Source: Polyangia bacterium
GTDB lineage: Bacteria > Myxococcota_A > Polyangia > Nannocystales > Nannocystaceae
DNA length: 64,000 nucleotides
Direction of reading: 5' to 3'
Assembly (NCBI GenBank): GCA_030424595.1
Contig: JAUHWG010000001.1
Span: forward strand, 186,001-250,000
A program made the position numbers and the translations under genes. The notes under the pieces are model-generated. The model did no database searches, was not told where the DNA came from, and saw nothing but the letters and a program-made list of their open reading frames with translations. Below are positions 37,452 to 45,895 of the stretch, piece after piece (position 1 is the first letter of the stretch; every line of letters begins with the position of its first letter).

Positions 37452-38696
37452 CTAGAAGAGCGCCTGCAGGCCCTTGTAGAGGATCACCGTCAGGAGGGCG
37501 GTGAACGGCAGGGTGATGAACCACGAGGCCATGATGTCGCGGAGCACCTTGAGGTCGAGGTGGGCGAAGCCGCGGGCGATGCCTACGCCGATCACGGCGC
37601 CGACGAGGGTGTGGGTCGTCGAGATCGGGAGGCCCATCTTCGAGGCGCCGAGGACCGTCGTGGCGGCGCCGAACTGGGCCGCGAAGCCGCGGCTCGGGGT
37701 CATCTCCGTGATCTTCGAGCCGACCGTGGCGATGACCTTGTGGCCCAGGGCGGCGAGGCCGATGACGATCCCGGCGGCGCCGACGAGCATCACCCAGGCC
37801 GGGACATTGGCGGCGCCGACGTCGAGGGTGCCCGAGGCGAGCACGGCGATGATGCTGTTGAGGGGGCCGACCGCGTTGGCGACGTCGTTGGCCCCGTGGG
37901 CGAAGGCGACGTAGCAGGCGGTGAGGATCTGGAGGAAGATGAAGACCCGCTCGACCGCATCGTGCTCCGCCTGCGCGCCCTCGGCGGAGGCGAGGCGCCT
38001 GCTAAAGGCGAAGTGGGCGGCGAGCGCGGCGAGGCCGCCAGCGGCGACGGCGAGGCCGAGCGCGCTGGAGAAGGGGAGATCGAGGTGGAGCCCCTTGAGG
38101 CCCTTGTAGATCATCGACAGGACCAAGATGGCGATGACGACGAAGACGAAGACCGGCGCCAGGCGGCGGGTCGCGCGGGTCGGCGAGGCGCTCTGATAGA
38201 TCTGTCGATCGACGATCCGGTAGATGATCAGGGCCAGGAGGAGGCCGCTTATCGGCGAGATAAACCACGAGCTGACGATCGCCCCCGCCTTGTCGAGGAT
38301 GACCACGTCGAGGCCCCCGTGGGCGATGCCGAAGCCCCAAACCGCGCCGACGACGGAGTGGGTCGTCGACACCGGGAGGCCGAGGTGGGTCGCCAGGTGG
38401 AGCCAGATCGCCGTCGAGAGGAGCGTCGCCAGCATCCCGTGGATGTACGCGGCGGAGTCGCCGGCGAAGGCGGTGAGGTCCAGGAGGTCGGCGCCGATCG
38501 TCTGGGTGACGGAGGAGCCGGCGAGGAAGGCCCCGGCGAACTCGAAGATCGCCGCGGCGACGATCGCCTGCTTGATCGTCATCGCCCGCGAGCCGACGCT
38601 CGTCCCCATCGCGTTGGCGACATCGTTGGCGCCGATGTTGAACGCCATGTAGAAGCCGAAGAGGCCGGCGAGGAGCACCACTAGCTCTGGGCTCAT
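37452..38696 (-). CDS. pit: Inorganic phosphate transporter, PiT family
   Basis: The 414-residue protein has two homologous halves. Each carries the PiT signature: GANDVANAMGTSVGSRAMT near residue 25 and GANDVANAVGPLNSI near 265. Paired STTHSVVGAVWGFGIA and STTHTLVGAVIGVGIARG segments follow. It carries phosphate as a metal-phosphate complex or with H+/Na+. A central hydrophilic loop is short. No PhoU-like partner (DUF47) gene is adjacent, which is unusual because many PiT genes have one. Confidence 0.95.
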   Translation of the reverse strand: MSPELVVLLAGLFGFYMAFNIGANDVANAMGTSVGSRAMTIKQAIVAAAIFEFAGAFLAGSSVTQTIGADLLDLTAFAGDSAAYIHGMLATLLSTAIWLHLATHLGLPVSTTHSVVGAVWGFGIAHGGLDVVILDKAGAIVSSWFISPISGLLLALIIYRIVDRQIYQSASPTRATRRLAPVFVFVVIAILVLSMIYKGLKGLHLDLPFSSALGLAVAAGGLAALAAHFAFSRRLASAEGAQAEHDAVERVFIFLQILTACYVAFAHGANDVANAVGPLNSIIAVLASGTLDVGAANVPAWVMLVGAAGIVIGLAALGHKVIATVGSKITEMTPSRGFAAQFGAATTVLGASKMGLPISTTHTLVGAVIGVGIARGFAHLDLKVLRDIMASWFITLPFTALLTVILYKGLQALF

Positions 38697-38854
38697 AGGG
38701 TCCTCCGAGCAGGTCCGACGGCGAGCGCGTGCGCCCCCCTGCCGATGAGTTGTTTCACCGAGATCCTCCGGGGAGAGGTCGAGCGGGGGCGGCCATCAGG
38801 GCACTTCATGCCAGGGCAGCCGCTGAATCGCCGATCGCTGGGACGCTGTCAACC

Positions 38855-38868
38855 GCGCGCATGCGCGC
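38855..38868. repeat. 14-bp perfect palindrome in intergenic region
   Basis: GCGCGCATGCGCGC reads the same on both strands. It is followed by CATTTTGCGCTTTTTGCG, a rare T-rich run for this genome, some 70 bases before the lipoprotein gene at 38937. It may be a regulatory site or a Z-DNA-prone alternating purine-pyrimidine tract. Confidence 0.5.
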
Positions 38869-38936
38869 ATTTTGCGCTTTTTGCGTTCGGCGGACACGGG
38901 GAGGTGCGCTCTCGCGCGCTCTGCTAGGCTCTCGCG

Positions 38937-39320
38937 ATGGTCATCGCCTCGGCGCTCCGCCGGTGTGGGCTCGCCGCGGTCCTCCATGGCCTCTTCGCGC
39001 TCGCCGGCTGCGGTGAGTGTGTCTTCGAGATGGAAGTCACCGGGGTCGTCGTCGACGCCGAGGGCGATCCGATGGCGGGCGTCGAGGTGAGGAGCTGCCT
39101 CGGTCAGGGCTGCGCGATCGCCGAAGACGATGACGCCTGCGTCCGCTCGATCACGGATGAAGAGGGTCGCTTCACCCTCGAGGTGCCGCAGTGCCGACCC
39201 GAGCCGCACAAATGTGAGCTGAGACCGCTGCTCCTGGGGCGCGAGGGCTGTAGCGAGGAGAGCGCCCGGGTCGAGCCGGCCGCGGAGGAGCGCGTCATCA
39301 CCTTTCGCTGCGATCCCTGA
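38937..39320 (+). CDS. Lipoprotein with carboxypeptidase-regulatory-like fold
   Basis: The 127-residue protein has a signal peptide and lipobox LAGC. The mature part VTGVVVDAEGDPMAGVEVRS followed by SITDEEGRFTLEV is the pattern of a carboxypeptidase regulatory-like (transthyretin-type) beta sandwich. Eight or more cysteines suggest several disulphides. It is probably an outer-membrane or periplasmic surface protein. Function unknown. Confidence 0.75.
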   Translation: MVIASALRRCGLAAVLHGLFALAGCGECVFEMEVTGVVVDAEGDPMAGVEVRSCLGQGCAIAEDDDACVRSITDEEGRFTLEVPQCRPEPHKCELRPLLLGREGCSEESARVEPAAEERVITFRCDP

Positions 39321-39384
39321 CCGTCGATCGGCGCGCCCCTTGCGGTGCGCCGCTCGACCGCGGATCTCCCGTCAGCGCGGTCCC

Positions 39385-39427
39385 ACGCCTCCTCGCCGGA
39401 GATTCTCGGCACAGGCGTAGGAGGCGT
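39385..39427 (+). terminator. Inverted repeat between lipoprotein and TolC-like gene
   Basis: ACGCCTCCT (39385-39393) pairs with AGGAGGCGT (39419-39427). An inner hairpin with GAG-ATT-CTC sits in the 25-base loop. It lies 65 bases after the lipoprotein stop and 40 bases before the next ATG, so it may be a terminator or a leader structure. Confidence 0.4.
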
Positions 39428-39466
39428 TGGGTGGGCGCCGCGGCTGTGTTACACGTCCTTGGCCAT

Positions 39467-40909
39467 ATGATGCTCGCCCGTCGACAAGCAAACATTCGGC
39501 GGCGCTCGGCGGCGACGCTCAGCCTCGGGATCGCCGCGGCGTTCGCCCTCCTTGTGCCGGCGAACGCGGACGCCCTGAACGCGCCGGAGATGCTGCCCGT
39601 GCCGACCGGCGCCTCGGACCAGGTCCCGGGGCCCAGTGAAGGTGACATGGCGGCCGCGACAGCGGTGATGGGGAGCGCCGAGTTCGAGCTGCCGCCCAAC
39701 GCCGACGCCCTGCCGCTCGAGTCGATCCTCGAGAGCGCCTACGACAAGTCGCCAGAGGTCCAGGTCGCCCGCTCTCGGGTCGCCCTCGGTGACGCCGAGA
39801 TCGACGGCGAGCCGCTCCTCCAGTGGAACCCCGAGGTGTGGATCGGCGTCGGCGTCCGGGCCAACGGCTTCGGCCGCGCCCTCGAGATCCAGGCCCAGCT
39901 CGACCAGCGGATCGAGATCTTCGGCGAGCGACGGATGCGGCTGCGGGCGGCCAAGGCCTACAAAGAGCAGCTCGAGCGAGAGCTCGATCGTTCGACCTGG
40001 CAGATCTACGCCCAGGTCCACGCCGCCTACAACGGAGCGCTCCTGGCCAAGCAGCGTGCTGAGACCGCGGCGGGGATCGTCGCCTTCTCCGAGCGGATCC
40101 TTCAGACCGCCGAGAAGCGGGCCGAGGCCGGGGAGATCTCGAACCTACGGGTCCGGATCGCCCAGGGGGAGCTCGCCCAGGCGCGGCAGCGCAAGCTGGC
40201 GGCCGAGCTCGACTTCCGAGTCTCGGCCAACCGCCTCTCCGAGGCCGCCGGCTGGCCCAAGGATCGGCTGCTGGTCCCCACAGGCGAGCTCCGCCTGCCG
40301 GAGAAGGTCGGCGATCCCGACGCCTTCTTCGACAAGGCGATGGAGGGCCACCCGATGATCGCCGCGCAGCAGGCGGCGGTGCGGACCGCAGAGGCCCGCG
40401 TCGACTCGGCGGAGCGTGATCGCTACCCGGAGCCGATGGTCGGCGCCTTCTTCAGCCGCGAGGCAGAGCCGAACATCATGCCGGTGCCGACGACCGTCGG
40501 CCTGGCGACCGTGACGATCCCGATCCCGATCTGGCAGCGCAACCAAAAGGCGCGAGCGCGGGCCAAGGCGGAGCTCGAGGTCGCCCAGGTCGAGCTCGGG
40601 ACGATCGAGTACCGCTTGGGCCTCCAGATCAAGCGCGCGGTCGAGTCGGTCAACACCGCGGCGGAGCGGGTCCAGACCTACGCCCGCGACGTCGTCCCCC
40701 GCTTCGCCGAGAACATGTCGATGCTCGAGAAGGCCTTTGAGCTCGGCGAGGCCGACATCATCGAGGTCTTCGTCGCTCGCTCGCGCTTCCTGTCGATCCA
40801 GACCGAGGCGCTCGACGCCTACGACAACTACTACCGGGCGATCCAGGACTTCGAGCGCCTGGTGGGCACCAGCTACACGGACGCGGTCACGATCTCGCCC
40901 GCGCCATAG
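39467..40909 (+). CDS. TolC-like outer-membrane efflux channel
   Basis: The protein has 480 residues from the ATG at 39467, which opens a signal peptide (TLSLGIAAAFALLVPANADA). A Pro/Gly-rich stretch follows, then two OEP repeats of long coiled-coil helices. SRVALGDAEIDGEPLLQWNPE begins the first repeat. ARVDSAERDRYPEPMVGAFF and the strand TVTIPIPIW belong to the second. The pattern resembles CzcC/CusC-type channels of metal efflux systems. No RND pump or adaptor gene is adjacent, so the partner must be elsewhere. Confidence 0.9.
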   Translation: MMLARRQANIRRRSAATLSLGIAAAFALLVPANADALNAPEMLPVPTGASDQVPGPSEGDMAAATAVMGSAEFELPPNADALPLESILESAYDKSPEVQVARSRVALGDAEIDGEPLLQWNPEVWIGVGVRANGFGRALEIQAQLDQRIEIFGERRMRLRAAKAYKEQLERELDRSTWQIYAQVHAAYNGALLAKQRAETAAGIVAFSERILQTAEKRAEAGEISNLRVRIAQGELAQARQRKLAAELDFRVSANRLSEAAGWPKDRLLVPTGELRLPEKVGDPDAFFDKAMEGHPMIAAQQAAVRTAEARVDSAERDRYPEPMVGAFFSREAEPNIMPVPTTVGLATVTIPIPIWQRNQKARARAKAELEVAQVELGTIEYRLGLQIKRAVESVNTAAERVQTYARDVVPRFAENMSMLEKAFELGEADIIEVFVARSRFLSIQTEALDAYDNYYRAIQDFERLVGTSYTDAVTISPAP

Positions 40910-40936
40910 CCCCGCGCCCTCCTCTCAGCCCCCGAT

Positions 40937-40960
40937 CCCCCGGCTTCCTTCGCCTGGGGG
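40937..40960 (+). terminator. Stem-loop after the TolC-like gene
   Basis: CCCCC (40937-40941) pairs with GGGGG (40956-40960) with an inner GC pair around TTCCTTC. It lies 28 bases after the stop and between convergent genes, so it could act in both directions. Confidence 0.4.
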
Positions 40961-41003
40961 ACGATCGAGCGCCACACACCCCGCCGATCGAGCTCAGCCT
41001 AGC

Positions 41004-41621
41004 TCAGTCCAGCTCCGTACCGACGAGCAACGTCCAGTACGTAGTGTGCGCCGGCACGGGCTCCTCGTCGCCAGCCAACGTCGCCGGATCGATCTCGGGA
41101 AGGATCACCACGCCGATCCCGATCTCCTCGATCTCCGCCGCGAAGAGCTTCCAGCAGTGGTCCTCATCGCCCAGCCAGGAGTCGACCGCGTTGTCGGCCT
41201 CCGTCCAGCCAGCGCCGATGCTCGCCGCCCACGTCGCGTACTCGTAGTCCACGCTCGCGAGGCGAGCCGCGACCCCTACTTCATCCGGAGCGACGAAGCC
41301 GACGTAGTCGTCGACGCTCATGTCGACGCTGTGGATCCGGGCCGCGCATTGGAGCTTCGGGCTCTCCACGAGCGGCCCCTGGGGCGGGTAGACCCGATCC
41401 CCGCAGCGTCCGCCCTTGCGCCGCTCCTCGCGGATCCGCTCCAGGACTCGCCCTTCGAGGAGGCTCCCCTCGTCGGTCCAGTCGAGCACGTCTTCGCAGC
41501 CCTCGACCCCGGCTAGGGGATCGCGGGCGATGTCCTCGGGCCCGTCGCAGCCGGTCGCCGCCGCCAAGCCGAGCCCGAGCCCGGCCATGATCGTCTTCGC
41601 CGTCGCTGCGCGCTGCACCAC
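41004..41621 (-). CDS. CAP-domain (SCP/PR1) lipoprotein
   Basis: The 205-residue protein has a signal peptide and lipobox AATGC. The mature part has the CAP layout: a Glu/Arg-rich first helix VLERIREERRKGGRCG, then SPKLQCAARIHSVDMSVDDY, and later WTEADNAVDSWLGDEDHCW. CAP proteins are secreted and bind lipids or act in microbial interactions. The two classical active-site His are only partly conserved, because the HS of AARIHSVDM is present while the second is not obvious. It is a single gene. Confidence 0.75.
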   Translation of the reverse strand: MVQRAATAKTIMAGLGLGLAAATGCDGPEDIARDPLAGVEGCEDVLDWTDEGSLLEGRVLERIREERRKGGRCGDRVYPPQGPLVESPKLQCAARIHSVDMSVDDYVGFVAPDEVGVAARLASVDYEYATWAASIGAGWTEADNAVDSWLGDEDHCWKLFAAEIEEIGIGVVILPEIDPATLAGDEEPVPAHTTYWTLLVGTELD

Positions 41622-42141
41622 ACACCAACCTAGCCAGCCCCTCCGCTCCTTGGCAAGCGCCGCGAGGCGGCCGCCATAATGAACGCCGGAGGCCCATGGC
41701 GGGCCCCCGGCGAGAGCGTCGGAGCAAGAAGGGTTAGAGCGCGTGAGCGCCCGGGTCTAAGGCAAGCTAAGGATCGCCGAGGCGATGGCTGGGTGATACG
41801 GCGCCGCTCTCGGATCACCAAAACTCTGACGAAAATGGAGCCGCGCCCCCCGGCCTCGACCTCGTGCGTCATTTGCGCCAAGGCCCCAATTGAACCCTCC
41901 AGGGCCCGCTCTCCCTCCTCCGTGGGGAGGTCGACCTTCGCCAGGACCCGCCGAAGTCCGCGATAGGCACCTTTGGAGCCAGTCCTGCGCCGCCCCCCTG
42001 CCCCCTGAGCTGTGAACCCGGCGAGCCCGCTCGAGCGGCGGCCCGACCCCGACCCCATCGCCGCGCCGCTGCGTCTGCGCCAGCCCCTACCGCGTCCGCG
42101 ACCGGTGAGAGCGCGTGGGAGTTCAACCGTTGCCTGCTAGG
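41622..42141. other. Intergenic region with a doubtful minus-strand frame
   Basis: This 520-base stretch lies between divergent genes. A minus-strand frame around 41811-41965 reads YRGLRRVLAKVDLPTEEGER and continues GSIGALAQMTHEVEAGGRGS with fair codon bias, but it decays into Arg/Ser-rich sequence towards 41630 and lacks a ribosome site. It could be a remnant gene. Nothing else stands out. Confidence 0.3.
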
Positions 42142-42978
42142 ATGGGCGCCGACCGGGCTATGAGGCGTACCAGGCGACGATCCTTCCTAGGCGGCGCGGC
42201 GGCCCTCGGCCTCGCGCCTGGGGTGCTCGCGAGGCCTCGCCGAGCCGCGGCCCAACCTCCGGGCTATCCTCCGGGCCAGCTCAGCGCGCCGCAGGAGCCC
42301 GAGGTCCTCCTCGAGATCGATCTCCCGCAGCTCGAATACCCCGGCGACTGGAACCCCCGCCCCGGGGCGATGCGCGAGCTCGCCCTCGAGGCGAGGATGC
42401 GCACCCGCCTAGAGCCGCTGCGCGAGCCGTCGACGGTGACCGCCACCTCCCCCGCGCTCTTCGGCACCCCCTTCCTCTACGTCGCCGGCGAGGGCGGGCT
42501 GCCCAACCTGGGCGAGGTCGCCGAGGCCCGCCTCGCCCGCTTCCTCGGCCTCGGCGGGATGCTGGTCTTCGACGCCGCCGACGGCGGCACCGACCGCGGC
42601 TTTGAGCGCGACGCGCGAGCGCTCCTCGGGCGGATCGCCCCGGGCTCGCTCATCGCCCCGGTCTCCCCCGAGCACGTCCTCTACCGCTCGTTCTACCTGG
42701 TCGACGCGCCGCTCGGCAGGACCGCCGCCAGCGACACCGCCCTCGGGATCGAGGCCGAGGGCCGGCTCAAGGTGCTCCTCCTCCGCAATGATCTCGGCGG
42801 AGCGCTCGCCCGCGGCGAGAACCTCCTGCCGACCTACCCCTGCGTCCCCGGCGGCCCAGAGCAGCGCGAGGAGGCGATCCGCTTCGCCGTCAACATCCTC
42901 CTCTACGCGACCTGCACCGACTACAAGTCCGACAGGGCCCACGTCGAGACCCTGCTGATGAGCAAGAGACGACGATGA
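42142..42978 (+). CDS. DUF4159 protein with twin-arginine signal
   Basis: The 278-residue protein has a Tat-like signal RRTRRRSFLGGAAALGLAPG. The mature part resembles DUF4159: SPALFGTPFLYVAGEGG, then LARFLGLGGMLVFDAADGGT, and VSPEHVLYRSFYLVD. It ends with RFAVNILLYATCTDYKSDRAH, the typical close of this family. Members accompany MoxR ATPase, DUF58 and VWA proteins in many Gram-negatives. Here only the VWA-type partner follows, overlapping by four bases (ATGA). The role is unknown, possibly in envelope assembly. ATG 42160 is a possible shorter start. Confidence 0.82.
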   Translation: MGADRAMRRTRRRSFLGGAAALGLAPGVLARPRRAAAQPPGYPPGQLSAPQEPEVLLEIDLPQLEYPGDWNPRPGAMRELALEARMRTRLEPLREPSTVTATSPALFGTPFLYVAGEGGLPNLGEVAEARLARFLGLGGMLVFDAADGGTDRGFERDARALLGRIAPGSLIAPVSPEHVLYRSFYLVDAPLGRTAASDTALGIEAEGRLKVLLLRNDLGGALARGENLLPTYPCVPGGPEQREEAIRFAVNILLYATCTDYKSDRAHVETLLMSKRRR

Positions 42979-45344
42979 GCGATCGTTGGCGGCTGGTCGC
43001 CGGACATGTCCCGGAGGACTGGGTCCTCGTGCTCCTCCTCTGCGCGTCGATCCTCGCCCTCGTCGACGCCCTCCAGGAGCTGCGCAGGCCGGCGATCCCG
43101 CTGCGCCTGCGCGCCCGCCTCGGCCTCTTCGGCCTCCGCCTCTCGGCGATCACGATCCTCGGCCTCGTCGTCGCCGAGCTGACCATCGTCGAAGAGCGGG
43201 TCACGCCGACCGGACCGCAGGTGGTCGTCCTCGTCGACCGCTCGGCGAGCATGGCCCTCGCCGACGCCGACGACGACGACGATGAAGCTAGCGGCGGGCT
43301 CGCCCGGATCGAGCGCGTCCGCCGGCTCTGGGGCGAGAGCGCCGACGCCCGCAAGCGCTGGCGCGAGGCCGGGCTCAGCGTCGACGTCCGCACCTTCGCC
43401 CGGGAGCAGGCGACCCTGACCCGCGCCGACGCCGAGACCCTCGAGCTGGTCGCGGACGGCGACGACTCCGATCTCACCGGCGCGCTCGTCGAGCTGGGTC
43501 GCGCGGCCGAGGCCGGCGAGGGCCGTCCGTTGGCGGCCGTCATCGTGCTCTCCGACGGGCTCGTCGTCGCCGATCCCGCGGCCGAGGCCCCGCTCATCAG
43601 CGCCGCCGAGGCCCTCGAGGTGCCGATCACGACGGTCTCCGCCGGCGCGCCTCTGATCCGCGATCTCGCGGTCCGCAGGGCCAACACCGGCGAGTTCGCG
43701 TTCGTCGAGAACGTCAGCGAGATCGACGCGGAGATCGTCGCCCACGGCTACGAGGGAGCCTCGATCACGATCCGCCTCGAGCGCGACGGCCAGGTGATCG
43801 GCGAGACCACGAGCCCCGCTCCGGCCGACGGCGTGCCGCTCAGGCTCCGCTTCGAGGTCAAGCCCGACCGGATCGGCCACTTCGTCTACACCGTCGCGAT
43901 CGACCCCACGCAGGGTGAGGCGACCCTCGACAACAACCGCTGGTCGACCGTCGTCAAGGTGCTCCGCGACAAGGTCCGGGTCCTCCACGTCGCCGGTCGC
44001 CCGGACTGGGACGTCCGCGCGCTGCGGACCCTGCTCGGCCGTGATCCCAACGTCGAGCTCCTCTCCTACTACATCCTCCGCGGCGCCGACGACAGCGACC
44101 GCGAGGATCCCAGCGCCCCGCTCAGCCTGATCGCCTTCCCGACCGATCAGCTCTTCGCCGAGGAGCTCGGCACCTTCGATCTCATCGTCCTCCACAACTT
44201 CGACGCCCTCTCCCATCAGGTCGGCCGCTACCTCGGCGACATCGCCCGCTACGTCGAGAACGGGGGGGCTGTGGTGGTCATCGGCGGTGACCTCGGCCTC
44301 GCCACCGGCGACTACAAGGACGGCCGCCTGGGCTCGGTCCTGCCCGTCGTCGTCGCCGCTCCAGCGGGTCTGGAGCGCGCCCGCTTCCGGCCGCAGCTCA
44401 CCCAGGCCGGGCTTCGCCACCCGATCACCGCCTGGCTGAGCGATCCCCGCCTCGACGGTTGGAGCAAGCTGCCGGCCTTCGACTCCTTCAACCCCCTGCG
44501 CCTGCGGGACGACGCCCCCGGCGCGACGACGCTCCTCCAGCACCCGGACGGCGCCCCGCTCCTCGCCGTCGCTGAGCCCGGCCGGGGTCGGAGCATCGTC
44601 CTCGCCACCGGCGCGAGCTGGCGCCTCGGCTTCGCCCCCGACCTGCCGCTGCTCGACGGCGCCCGCCCCTACGATCTGCTCTGGCTCGGGATCACCCGCT
44701 GGCTCCTCCGCGACGGCGCCGCGCAGCGCCTGAGCGTCGACGTCGCCCCCGCCATCGTCGCCCCCGGCGAGAGCTTCGATCTGCGGGCGGCGGCCCTCTC
44801 CGCGAGCTACCAGCCCGAGCCCGAGGTCGCGATCGACTGGACGATCCGGCCGCTCTTCGCCGCGAGCGCAGACGACGATGGCGACGCCGACGAGCCCGGC
44901 CCCGCCGTCGCCTCCGGGAGCTGGGTCACGGACAGCCTCGGGAGGCAGACGAGCCGCGTGGGACCGCTCCCGGCGGGGGCCTACGAGGTGCTCGCCCACC
45001 GCCGCCCCCCTCCCGACGATCCCGACGCTCCGGTCGCCAGCGCTCGCCGGGTCCTCCTGATCGAGGCTGCCCACCGCGAGCTCGCCGAGGTCGACGCGGA
45101 TCCCGGCGAGGCGAGGCTCGCGGACCTCGCCGCCAGGACCGGCGGCGACGCCCTCCGAGCCCGTGACGGCGACCTCCTGCCGGCGACGCTGGAGCTTCGA
45201 CCCCCCACGGCCGGCGCGAGCGCGGACCACCGGGTCGAGAGCCGCCGCGAAGTGCCGCTGTGGGACGGCTTTCCCGCCCTCACCCTCCTCCTCGCCGCGT
45301 TCGGCGGCGAGTGGATCCTCCGCCGACGCCTCGGGCTCACCTAG
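42975..45344 (+). CDS. Membrane protein with VWA and glutamine amidotransferase-like domains
   Basis: The 789-residue protein has two N-terminal helices (VLLLCASILALVDALQ and LRLSAITILGLVVAEL). A VWA domain follows whose MIDAS starts VVVLVDRSASMALAD (DxSxS present), with a run of Asp after it. A beta-sandwich region lies around 220-330. A type-1 glutamine amidotransferase-like domain follows (LIVLHNFDALSHQVGRYL, ENGGAVVVIGGD) but lacks an obvious nucleophile Cys, so it is probably structural. A last helix ends in ALTLLLAAFGGEWILRRR. This is the usual partner of DUF4159 proteins, with which it is coupled. Confidence 0.85.
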   Translation: MSDRWRLVAGHVPEDWVLVLLLCASILALVDALQELRRPAIPLRLRARLGLFGLRLSAITILGLVVAELTIVEERVTPTGPQVVVLVDRSASMALADADDDDDEASGGLARIERVRRLWGESADARKRWREAGLSVDVRTFAREQATLTRADAETLELVADGDDSDLTGALVELGRAAEAGEGRPLAAVIVLSDGLVVADPAAEAPLISAAEALEVPITTVSAGAPLIRDLAVRRANTGEFAFVENVSEIDAEIVAHGYEGASITIRLERDGQVIGETTSPAPADGVPLRLRFEVKPDRIGHFVYTVAIDPTQGEATLDNNRWSTVVKVLRDKVRVLHVAGRPDWDVRALRTLLGRDPNVELLSYYILRGADDSDREDPSAPLSLIAFPTDQLFAEELGTFDLIVLHNFDALSHQVGRYLGDIARYVENGGAVVVIGGDLGLATGDYKDGRLGSVLPVVVAAPAGLERARFRPQLTQAGLRHPITAWLSDPRLDGWSKLPAFDSFNPLRLRDDAPGATTLLQHPDGAPLLAVAEPGRGRSIVLATGASWRLGFAPDLPLLDGARPYDLLWLGITRWLLRDGAAQRLSVDVAPAIVAPGESFDLRAAALSASYQPEPEVAIDWTIRPLFAASADDDGDADEPGPAVASGSWVTDSLGRQTSRVGPLPAGAYEVLAHRRPPPDDPDAPVASARRVLLIEAAHRELAEVDADPGEARLADLAARTGGDALRARDGDLLPATLELRPPTAGASADHRVESRREVPLWDGFPALTLLLAAFGGEWILRRRLGLT

Positions 45345-45424
45345 CGCGGCAGGACCCGTAGCCTAGGTCCGACTTGGGCCAGCGAGGGCGCGCGCCGCCG
45401 CGAGAGTGCGGTAGATTCCCGGCA

Positions 45425-45895
45425 ATGTCGGCGAACACGCCCCACGACTCCGATCCTGACGACAACGGCAGCGACGACGGACCCGTCCGCGAGACGCCGG
45501 TGATCGTCAGCCCGCCGAGGGTCTCGCGACACATCCAACCCCTCGGACCGCGGGTCTTGATCCGGCTGATCCGCGGCCCCGACCGATCCGAGTCCGGCCT
45601 CTTCCTCCCCGCCGGTGCCAAGGAGGATCACAGCGAGGCGCTCCTCGCCGAGGTCATCGAGGTCGCCCGGTCGATGCCCAAGGACAGCGCGCGGCTCGAC
45701 GACCTCCACGACGACGATGACGGCGAGACCTCGGCCGATCTCGGCGTCAACGTCAGCGGCATCCCCCTCGGCGCCCAGGTCCTCTTCGCCAAGGAGGAGG
45801 GGACGACGGTGCCGTGGGACGAGAGCCTGCGCCTGCTCGAGGTCCGCCGGATCCTCGCGATCGTCGAGACGATCAGTGAGGACAAGCTCCAATGA
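45425..45895 (+). CDS. Divergent GroES-like co-chaperonin
   Basis: The protein has 156 residues from the ATG at 45425. After a 35-residue acidic and Pro-rich extension comes IQPLGPRVLIRLIRG, the first strand of GroES (compare KPLGDRVLVK). SESGLFLPAGAKEDHSEALL covers the position of the mobile loop and the next strand. An acidic insert of about 25 residues (DDLHDDDDGETSADLG) then precedes IPLGAQVLFAKEEGTTVPWD and a final LRRILAIVE-like strand. No groEL is adjacent. The stop overlaps the start of the SppA-type gene, suggesting a dedicated role in secretion or proteolysis; this is inference. Confidence 0.75.
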   Translation: MSANTPHDSDPDDNGSDDGPVRETPVIVSPPRVSRHIQPLGPRVLIRLIRGPDRSESGLFLPAGAKEDHSEALLAEVIEVARSMPKDSARLDDLHDDDDGETSADLGVNVSGIPLGAQVLFAKEEGTTVPWDESLRLLEVRRILAIVETISEDKLQ

